Positions 1-5,460 of a DNA stretch of 5,962 nucleotides are shown here, one piece after another. Both the position numbers and the translations under genes were made by a program. Below the pieces are notes generated by a model that was not told the DNA's origin, did not search any database, and saw only the letters and a program-made list of their open reading frames with translations. The stretch spans positions 1 through 5,962 of the forward strand of contig JAJYBO010000192.1 of NCBI GenBank assembly GCA_021778975.1, written 5' to 3'. Source of the DNA: Deltaproteobacteria bacterium. GTDB lineage: Bacteria; Desulfobacterota; Desulfobacteria; Desulfobacterales; Desulfatirhabdiaceae. How positions within the stretch are numbered: position 1 is the first letter of the stretch; the number at the start of each line of letters is the position of its first letter.

Positions 1-543
1 GCGCGCGTCGTTGTTTTCGACCCGGTCTCGGACAAGCAGCTATCCATCGAGGCGGACGTGGTGACCCTGGCGACAGGTATCGCTCCGGAATTTTCTTCGG
101 AAACCGCGGATATTTTCGGTGTCGGCAGAGATGAAGACGGTTTTTTCATGGAGGCGGACGCCAAGTGGCGGCCGGTGGACGCCATGAAAGCCGGGGTATT
201 CGGGTGCGGCATGATGAACGCGCCGATGACGATCCGTGAATCCGCGGCTTCGGCGGAGGCCGCGGCCATGCGGGCGCTTCGGATATTGCGCCGAAAAACG
301 CTGGATTCAAGCCACGTCACGGCAATCGTCCGCCACAGTCTGTGCAGCCGCTGTCAACTTTGCGTCGCCGCCTGTCCGTATCAGGCGCGGACGTTCGACG
401 TCGAAGTGGATCAGATACGGGTGAACGCGACGATGTGCCAGGGGTGCGGCGCATGTGCATCGGTATGCCCGAACAGTGCCGCGGTCGTGGAAGGTTTCAC
501 CATGCCTCGGGTGTTCGAGATGATTGACGCGGCCGTGATATGA
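1..543 (+). CDS. hdrA: HdrA-like heterodisulfide reductase subunit A, C-terminal part (5' end outside window)
   Basis: HdrA-type subunits are cytoplasmic flavin/iron-sulfur proteins that act as the electron hub of heterodisulfide-reductase complexes. The frame is open from base 1 with no stop, so the gene starts upstream; 180 residues are visible. The first part (ADVVTLATGIAP, then a GVFGCG segment followed by an Ala-rich SAASAEAAAMRAL helix) matches the end of the FAD-binding fold in HdrA. Two ferredoxin-type [4Fe-4S] motifs follow: CxxCxxCxxxCP with cysteines at visible residues 115, 118, 121 and 125, and again at 146, 149, 152 and 156. The protein ends 24 residues after the last cysteine. 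The hdrC- and hdrB-like genes immediately downstream support the call. The N-terminal FAD region is not visible, so fusions there cannot be excluded. The electron donor and true substrate are unknown; sulfate reducers lack the methanogen CoM-S-S-CoB cycle. Confidence 0.85.
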   Translation, partial: ARVVVFDPVSDKQLSIEADVVTLATGIAPEFSSETADIFGVGRDEDGFFMEADAKWRPVDAMKAGVFGCGMMNAPMTIRESAASAEAAAMRALRILRRKTLDSSHVTAIVRHSLCSRCQLCVAACPYQARTFDVEVDQIRVNATMCQGCGACASVCPNSAAVVEGFTMPRVFEMIDAAVI

Positions 544-567
544 CCGCCGATGGTCGAGTGATGGCGG
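542..567 (+). other. possible intercistronic stem-loop between hdrA and hdrC
   Basis: Just after the hdrA stop, CCGCC (544-548) can pair with GGCGG (563-567) across a 14-nt loop. A competing 4-bp pairing GACC (542-545)/GGTC (552-555) lies inside it. The stem is short, the region is GC-rich and no U-tract follows, so it is not a convincing terminator. It could be incidental or a minor mRNA-processing element. Confidence 0.2.
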
Positions 568-586
568 ACGGAGGAATCTGGAAAAC

Positions 587-592
587 AGGTGG
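587..592 (+). promoter_or_regulatory. Shine-Dalgarno site for hdrC
   Basis: AGGTGG lies 6 nt before the ATG at 599. A better consensus, GGAGGA at 570-575, is 23 nt away, too far to serve this start, and no ATG, GTG or TTG in the hdrC frame lies closer to it. The ATG at 599 is therefore kept. Confidence 0.5.
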
Positions 593-598
593 TGCGAT

Positions 599-1150
599 AT
601 GAAAGATACCGAGAATGTACAGATGACGGAAGCGCTGGCGCCGATTCAGGATATGGTCCGGGCCTGTATTCAATGCGGGACGTGTTCCGCGTCCTGCCCG
701 AACGCCTTTGCAATGACGGACACGCCGCGGCGGTTGTGGCGGATGCTTCAGGCCGGTGAAACGCAGGCCGTCCTGAACAGCGAGACATTCGCCCTGTGTT
801 CCGCCTGTTACAGTTGTACTCTGCGATGTCCTCGCGGGCTGCCGCTGACGGACGCTATGAACGCCCTGAAGCAGGTGGTTGCCCGGAAGGATGCCCTGCG
901 GTTTGCGTCCGGAACGCTGTTTTACAGGAATTTCATGGAAAGCGTGCGGCGGCATGGCCGCGTCCGCGAAACGGAGTTTATGTATCTCTATCTTATGGCC
1001 ATGAAAAATCCGCTGCTGCCGTTTCGGTTTGCCCCGCTGGGGCTGAAGCTGTTTTCCAGGAAAAAACTGGATTTCCGGCTACCGTCCGGCGGCGATGCCC
1101 GGATGGACGCCCTGTTTCATAAAGTGCGCGAACTGGAGAACACCCCATGA
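599..1150 (+). CDS. hdrC: HdrC-like heterodisulfide reductase subunit C, two [4Fe-4S] clusters
   Basis: HdrC is the small iron-sulfur relay that carries electrons between HdrA and the catalytic HdrB. The 183-residue product has the two expected motifs: CxxCxxCxxxCP with Cys23, 26, 29 and 33 (CIQCGTCSASCP) and Cys67, 70, 73 and 77 (CSACYSCTLRCP). Their spacing and the intervening PRRLWRMLQAG helix are typical of soluble HdrC. Residues 100-183 hold no more cysteines and are basic and aromatic. No membrane segment is evident, so this is the soluble HdrC form rather than a fusion to a cytochrome b (HdrE/DsrM-like). The stop codon overlaps the start of hdrB as ATGA, indicating translational coupling. 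The family call is secure; which oxidant or reductant the complex handles is not visible. Confidence 0.92.
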   Translation: MKDTENVQMTEALAPIQDMVRACIQCGTCSASCPNAFAMTDTPRRLWRMLQAGETQAVLNSETFALCSACYSCTLRCPRGLPLTDAMNALKQVVARKDALRFASGTLFYRNFMESVRRHGRVRETEFMYLYLMAMKNPLLPFRFAPLGLKLFSRKKLDFRLPSGGDARMDALFHKVRELENTP

Positions 1151-2022
1151 CATATCTATATTATCCGGGCTGTTCGCTGGAAGGCTCCGCCCGTGAATAC
1201 GACATTTCCACCCGTTCGGCGTTAAAAGCGCTGGATGTGACGCTGATGGATATTCCGGACTGGACGTGTTGCGGCGCTTCGGCGGCCGCGTCGGTGAGTA
1301 CGCTTTTGTCGCTGGTGCTGCCGGCCCGCAATCTGGCGCTGGCGGAAGCCATCCCCGGTGCGGACGATATTCTGGCGCCCTGCAGCGCCTGCTATCTGAA
1401 CCTGAAGAAGGCGGAGGTGCAGGCCCGTGACGAATCGGAGCGCTCGCGTCTGAATGCGGTTCTGGAAGTCGAGAACCTGCGGATTTCCGGGCGGATGCGG
1501 GTGCGCCACCTGCTGGATGTGCTGTCGCGGGATATCGGCGCGGACCGGATCCGCGAAAAAGTGACGGCTCCCCTGTCCGGAAAGCGGATTGCGCCTTACT
1601 ACGGCTGCCAGTGTCTGCGCCCGTACCGGGTCTTCGACGATCCGGAGCGGCCGGTTTCCATGAACGCCCTGATCGAGGCGACCGGGGCGCAGGTCTTTTC
1701 CTGGAACATGGGGGCGGTCTGCTGCGGGGCGTCCAACATGAGCACCCATGCCGCCGTCGGAACTTCCCTGACGACGGCCATCCTGAAAGCGGCCAAAGGG
1801 GCGGATGCCATCGTCACGGTGTGCCCCATGTGCCAGATGAATCTGGAAGCTTATCAGGATGGGATCTCCCAGTCCTGTCAGGACAATCTCCGCATCCCGG
1901 TGATGTACTTGCCGCAGCTTCTGGGTTTGGCTTTCGGACTTCCCCGGGCGGATATCCGGCTCGATCTGAACCTTTCGGAGGCCGGCGCGTTTGCCGCCGG
2001 TCCGGCGCAGGCGGAGCGGTGA
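1147..2022 (+). CDS. hdrB: HdrB-like heterodisulfide reductase subunit B, two CCG (cysteine-rich) domains
   Basis: HdrB is the catalytic subunit of heterodisulfide reductases; in methanogens its two CCG domains bind noncubane [4Fe-4S] clusters that cleave a disulfide. Both CCG repeats are intact in this 291-residue protein. The first has Cys9, Cys41-Cys42, Cys79 and Cys82, giving CX31CCX36CXXC, within the family pattern. The second has Cys154, Cys192-Cys193, Cys226 and Cys229, giving CX37CCX32CXXC, with an extra Cys156 in YYGCQCLRP. The start at 1147 is fixed by the ATGA overlap with hdrC and by GGAG at 1135-1138, 8 nt upstream. The last 20 or so residues are Ala/Gly-rich and look like a disordered tail. 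Retention of all cluster cysteines argues for an active enzyme; the in vivo substrate could be a low-molecular-weight thiol disulfide or a protein disulfide, which the sequence does not reveal. Confidence 0.92.
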   Translation: MTYLYYPGCSLEGSAREYDISTRSALKALDVTLMDIPDWTCCGASAAASVSTLLSLVLPARNLALAEAIPGADDILAPCSACYLNLKKAEVQARDESERSRLNAVLEVENLRISGRMRVRHLLDVLSRDIGADRIREKVTAPLSGKRIAPYYGCQCLRPYRVFDDPERPVSMNALIEATGAQVFSWNMGAVCCGASNMSTHAAVGTSLTTAILKAAKGADAIVTVCPMCQMNLEAYQDGISQSCQDNLRIPVMYLPQLLGLAFGLPRADIRLDLNLSEAGAFAAGPAQAER

Positions 2023-2028
2023 CTCCGT
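2011..2028 (+). promoter_or_regulatory. hairpin overlapping the Shine-Dalgarno at the hdrB/sensor kinase junction
   Basis: CGGAG (2012-2016) and CTCCG (2023-2027) form a perfect 5-bp stem, extendable by a G-U pair (2011/2028). The 6-nt loop holds the first bases of the hdrB stop codon context (TGA at 2020-2022). The stem contains GGAG (2013-2016), the only Shine-Dalgarno-like sequence before the kinase ATG at 2029. A ribosome finishing hdrB would open the stem, so it may couple kinase translation to hdrB translation. The stem is short, and the SD spacing (12 nt) is long, so this is a suggestion. Confidence 0.35.
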
Positions 2029-4332
2029 ATGCTGACTTCCGGCTATCAGATCCGTCACAGCCTGATTTCAAAGCTCATTTTGAGCGTGGGCGTGACCCTG
2101 CTGGTATCAATGTCCATCTGGGCCTATTTCAATATCCGGTATCAGCGGCATCGGGCGATGGAAAACATCGTGGACAACACCGACCGGCTCACGAACACCA
2201 TCCGGCTGGGCACCCATTATGCCATGATGCTCAATTCACGGGATGATATCACTCAGATCATCACCAATATCAGCCGGCAGGAAGACATTAAAAACATCAG
2301 AATCTACAACAAACTTGGACAGATCAAATTTTCCAACACGCCTTCCGAAGTCAATACCCGCACCAATATCAAGGCAGAAGCCTGCGATATCTGTCACAGA
2401 AGCAATCCGCCGCTTTCGGAAGTGACGCTCGAAGAGCGGACCCGTATCATGACATCTCCTGCGGGCTATCGCCTGTTGGGAATGATTACCCCGATTCGCA
2501 ATGAGCCGGGCTGTTCCACAGATGCCTGTCATGTCCACCCTCAGAACAAAAAGATTTTAGGCGCTCTGGATGTGGTGGTGTCACTCGAAAAAACGGATCA
2601 GCAAATTCAGTCATTTAAAAATGGGATTATTTTGCTGACGGTCTTTGTGTTTCTGATTGCTTCCGCCCTGATTTCTGTGATCGTTGTGAGATTTGTCAGC
2701 CGGCCGATTCATAACCTGATTGACGGTGTCCGGTTTTTCGCACAGGGCAACTATGACCATCCCATGAATATTACGCCGGGAGATGAAATGGGCTTTCTGG
2801 CCGAGGCGATTCATCAGATGGGCAGGGCGATCGGGGAAAAGCAGGCGGAGCTCAACCGGCAGAAAGATGAATTTCAGCATCTTTTCGAGCTGGTGCCCTG
2901 CCTGATCACCATACAGGACAGGGACTTCAGGCTGATCCGCTATAACCGGGATTTTGCGGACAAGTTCCATCCCGCGGACGGGAACTACTGCTTTCAGGCG
3001 TACAAGGGGCTTGCCGTGCGCTGCGTTTCGTGTCCGGTGGCGCTGACGTTTGAAGACGGGAAATCGCATTACGGAGAGGAATCCCGCGTCAATGCGGACG
3101 GCAGCGTCACCCACTGGGTCGCTCGAACCTCTCCGGTCAGAGACGCCGGCGGCAATATTGTGGCTGTCATGGAGGTCTGTCTTGACATCACCCGCCGCAA
3201 GGAACTGGAGGAAAGTCTGGAGAAATCCGAAAAAAAATACCGGGCGATCTTCAACAATATTCCCAATCCGGTGTTTGTTCTGGACATGGATTCCCTGATT
3301 GTGCTGGACTGCAATCACAGCATCACCTCGGTGTATGGATTCAGTTCGGATGAGCTTCTGAACCGGTCGTTTCTCGACATGTTCAGCGACGCCGAACGCT
3401 CGCTGGTTGGTGAAAAGATTCGGACGGAAACCGTGATCAACCGGGTAAAGCAGATGGATAAATCGGGTCGGACGCTGTTTGTGGATATCTGGATATCGCC
3501 GTCGGAATATCCGGGACGCCGGGTGTTCCTGGTGACGACCAGCGACATCACCGAGCGTCTGGAGACCGAGCAGCAGTTCATTCAGGCCAGCAAGATGGCG
3601 ACCCTTGGGGAAATGGCCACCGGTGTGGCGCATGAACTGAACCAGCCGCTGTCGGTGATCAAGACCGCCAGCAGTTTTTTCATCAAGAAAATTTCGCGTC
3701 AGGAAAAGATGGATGACGACGTCCTCATCAATCTGCTGACCAAGATTGACAGCAATGTGGACCGGGCCAGCCGGATCATCACCCACATGCGCCAGTTCGC
3801 CAGAAAATCCGAGGGAAAGCTGGAGCGGGTGCAGATCAACGAAATTCTCGAAAAGGCGTTTGAAATTTTCAGCCAACAATTGAAGATTCGGGATATCGAG
3901 GCGGTGTGGGAGCTTGGAACGGGCTTGCCGCTGGTGCTGGGCGATCCGGGGCGTCTCGAGCAGGTGTTCATCAATCTGATTTTAAACGCCAGAGACGCGA
4001 TCGAAGAAAGATGGGTGCATCGAGAATCTGAACATCAGGAGCGCCGCATCACTTTTAAAACCTGGATGTCGGAGAAAGGGGTGAACGTCGAAATTTGCGA
4101 TACGGGCGCCGGCATTCCCAAAGGCGTCCAGGATAAAATATTCGAGCCGTTTTTTACCACTAAAGATGTGGGAAAAGGGACGGGGCTGGGGCTTTCCATC
4201 AGCTACGGTATTATCCGCGAATGCGGCGGCGCCATTCACTTTGCGTCGGAAGAAGGCAGGGGAACCCATTTTACGATTCAGTTCCCCGTACAACAGGATA
4301 TACACGATGAATACATCCATACTGCTGGTTGA
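2029..4332 (+). CDS. Membrane sensor histidine kinase with periplasmic c-type heme motifs, HAMP and two PAS domains
   Basis: This is a transmembrane kinase of 767 residues that probably senses redox state and autophosphorylates on His535. Domain order: TM1 at about 13-34; a periplasmic domain at about 35-198 with CDICH (C119, C122, H123) and CSTDACH (C162, C167, H168), which look like c-heme attachment sites; TM2 at about 199-221; HAMP at about 222-275; PAS 1 at about 283-392; PAS 2 at about 401-510; HisKA with the H box GVAHELNQP around His535; and HATPase with N-box Asn653, DTGAGIP (691-697), an FEPFFTTK segment (705-712) and GKGTGLGL (715-722). PAS 1 has Cys321 and a CxxCP pair (332, 335), a possible cytoplasmic redox or metal site. 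There is no receiver domain. The start is 6 nt after the hdrB stop. Heme attachment is inferred from motifs only. Periplasmic heme-c sensors are known from Geobacter chemoreceptors such as GSU0582 and GSU0935. Confidence 0.92.
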   Translation: MLTSGYQIRHSLISKLILSVGVTLLVSMSIWAYFNIRYQRHRAMENIVDNTDRLTNTIRLGTHYAMMLNSRDDITQIITNISRQEDIKNIRIYNKLGQIKFSNTPSEVNTRTNIKAEACDICHRSNPPLSEVTLEERTRIMTSPAGYRLLGMITPIRNEPGCSTDACHVHPQNKKILGALDVVVSLEKTDQQIQSFKNGIILLTVFVFLIASALISVIVVRFVSRPIHNLIDGVRFFAQGNYDHPMNITPGDEMGFLAEAIHQMGRAIGEKQAELNRQKDEFQHLFELVPCLITIQDRDFRLIRYNRDFADKFHPADGNYCFQAYKGLAVRCVSCPVALTFEDGKSHYGEESRVNADGSVTHWVARTSPVRDAGGNIVAVMEVCLDITRRKELEESLEKSEKKYRAIFNNIPNPVFVLDMDSLIVLDCNHSITSVYGFSSDELLNRSFLDMFSDAERSLVGEKIRTETVINRVKQMDKSGRTLFVDIWISPSEYPGRRVFLVTTSDITERLETEQQFIQASKMATLGEMATGVAHELNQPLSVIKTASSFFIKKISRQEKMDDDVLINLLTKIDSNVDRASRIITHMRQFARKSEGKLERVQINEILEKAFEIFSQQLKIRDIEAVWELGTGLPLVLGDPGRLEQVFINLILNARDAIEERWVHRESEHQERRITFKTWMSEKGVNVEICDTGAGIPKGVQDKIFEPFFTTKDVGKGTGLGLSISYGIIRECGGAIHFASEEGRGTHFTIQFPVQQDIHDEYIHTAG
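2383..2397 (+). other. CxxCH c-heme attachment motif in the periplasmic sensor
   Basis: These bases encode CDICH (residues 119-123), the standard c-type heme attachment signature. It lies between the two membrane segments, where cytochrome c maturation would act. The following RSNPP has prolines as often seen after heme motifs in multiheme cytochromes. Confidence 0.75.
2512..2532 (+). other. CxxxxCH second candidate c-heme motif in the periplasmic sensor
   Basis: These bases encode CSTDACH (residues 162-168), an expanded CX4CH motif of the kind used for some hemes in cytochrome c3 proteins. A second histidine two residues later (H170, in HVHP) could be an axial ligand. It sits directly before the ILGALDVVVSL strand that closes the sensor fold. 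Confidence 0.6.
4295..4298 (+). promoter_or_regulatory. Shine-Dalgarno site deciding the start of the receiver-kinase gene
   Basis: AGGA lies 8 nt before the ATG at 4307, inside the end of the upstream kinase gene. It supports 4307 over the in-frame ATG at 4166. The 47 residues between those two starts are a shadow of the upstream kinase's HATPase region and resemble no receiver N-terminus. Confidence 0.6.
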
Positions 4333-5425
4333 TGACGAGGCGGATATCCGCGAAGTGTTGTCCATGTTTCTGAAGGATATCGGTTATGCTGTCACCGCTG
4401 CGGAAAACGGCGCGCAAGCCCTCGATCTGTTCCGGAAGATCGCGCCGCAGATCGTTATTTCGGATATCAAGATGCCGGGCATGGACGGCGTCGAACTCCT
4501 GCGCCGGATCAAGCAGGAGAGTCCGGACACGGAATTCATCATGATCACCGGCCACGGCGATATGGATCTGGCCATCGTCAGCTTTCAGGGACAGGCGGCG
4601 GACTTCATTACCAAGCCGCTCAATGTGGATGTGCTTGAAATCGCGATTAAAAAAGTCCGCGAAAAGATCATGGCACGGGATATGCTTCGGGAATATACGG
4701 CAAACCTCGAAAAGCTGATTCGTGAAAAAACCGAACTTCAGAACCATCTGACATCGCTGGGGCTGATGATAGGCTCCATCTCTCACGGCCTGAAGGGGCT
4801 TCTGACAGGGCTGGACGGCGGCATGTATCTGGTGGATTCCGGATTTACGCGCGAAAACAAGGCGCAGGTGCAGGAAGGCTGGCAGATCGTCAAGCTCACC
4901 GTCGAGCGTATCCGCAAGATGGTGCTGGATATCCTCTATTACGCCAAGGAGCGCGAACTCAAATGGGAGCGTGTAGATATTCTGGCGTTTGCGCAGGAGG
5001 TCGCCGGCAACATGGAGGCGAAGATGGAGCAGCAGCAGATTGATTTTGTCACGGATTTTGCGCCGGCCATCGGTTTCTACGAAATCGATCCGGGCAGCAT
5101 TTATTCCGCGCTGGTCAATATCCTGGAGAACGCGATGGACGCCTGTGTTCGGGATACGGCGAAGCCGGAACATCGGGTTGTTTTCACCGTCCGGGAAGAC
5201 CCTGAAAATATTTGCTTTGAGATTACGGACAATGGCATCGGCATGAGCCGGGATGTTCGTGAAAAGCTCTTTACCCTGTTCTTTTCATCCAAAGGCAGTA
5301 AGGGCACAGGGCTGGGGTTGTTTATTTCTCATAATATCGTTACCCAACATGGGGGGGGGATCACTGTTGCGTCAACGCCGGGGCGCGGATCGCAGTTTGT
5401 CATCAGAATTCCCAAGCTGTCGTAA
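4307..5425 (+). CDS. Receiver-first histidine kinase (REC-HisKA-like-HATPase)
   Basis: This soluble 372-residue signalling protein has an N-terminal receiver fused to a kinase core. The start MNTSILLVDDEAD places the acidic pair at Asp9-Asp10, the phosphoacceptor at Asp53 (SDIKMPG), Thr81 in MITGHGD and Lys103 in ITKP, so the receiver looks intact. A helical linker at about 105-148 follows. The H-box-like segment GSISHGLKG has His160 but Gly at the next position, where most HisKA kinases have Glu or Asp. The HATPase has N-box Asn275, DNGIGM (308-313) and GTGLGL (333-338). There is no transmembrane segment and no DNA-binding domain. The gene overlaps the upstream heme-motif kinase by 26 nt, so the two are almost certainly co-translated, and the receiver is a natural phosphate acceptor for it. 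A run of nine G at 5351-5359 lies near the 3' end. Confidence 0.92.
   Translation: MNTSILLVDDEADIREVLSMFLKDIGYAVTAAENGAQALDLFRKIAPQIVISDIKMPGMDGVELLRRIKQESPDTEFIMITGHGDMDLAIVSFQGQAADFITKPLNVDVLEIAIKKVREKIMARDMLREYTANLEKLIREKTELQNHLTSLGLMIGSISHGLKGLLTGLDGGMYLVDSGFTRENKAQVQEGWQIVKLTVERIRKMVLDILYYAKERELKWERVDILAFAQEVAGNMEAKMEQQQIDFVTDFAPAIGFYEIDPGSIYSALVNILENAMDACVRDTAKPEHRVVFTVREDPENICFEITDNGIGMSRDVREKLFTLFFSSKGSKGTGLGLFISHNIVTQHGGGITVASTPGRGSQFVIRIPKLS
5351..5359 (+). repeat. nine-G homopolymer inside the receiver-kinase gene
   Basis: An uninterrupted run of nine G encodes Gly349-Gly351, 22 codons before the stop. Loss of one G would replace the last residues and extend the frame into 5594; gain of one G would end at the TGA at 5437. 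It could be a slippage site or a sequencing-error site. Its position after the ATP-lid G2 box means slippage would change only the last strand of the ATPase fold. Confidence 0.9.
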
Positions 5426-5460
5426 TCTGTGTATCATGAAAGGCACTGGTTCGGTTCAAT

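Noticed and set aside
1..57. hdrA as a truncated pseudogene starting at 58
   Set aside because: The same frame is open back to base 1 with plausible HdrA sequence, so the truncation is only the window edge.
1222..2058. 278-codon open frame on the minus strand inside hdrB
   Set aside because: It is antisense to a clear HdrB; the product is rich in Arg, His and Gln without motifs, typical of antisense frames in GC-rich DNA.
2611..3879. 422-codon open frame on the minus strand inside the sensor kinase gene
   Set aside because: It lies entirely antisense to a well-supported kinase, and its translation is His/Arg/Val-rich with no recognisable domain, as expected of a shadow frame.
4166..4306. 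Upstream in-frame ATG giving a 419-residue receiver-kinase
   Set aside because: The extra 47 residues come from another frame of the upstream kinase's ATPase region and precede a standard receiver start (MNTSILLVDDE); AGGA at 4295-4298 supports 4307.
5426..5460. Bidirectional terminator between the convergent genes
   Set aside because: I could not find a stem with a T-run in these 35 nt; termination may occur inside the opposite gene or by Rho.
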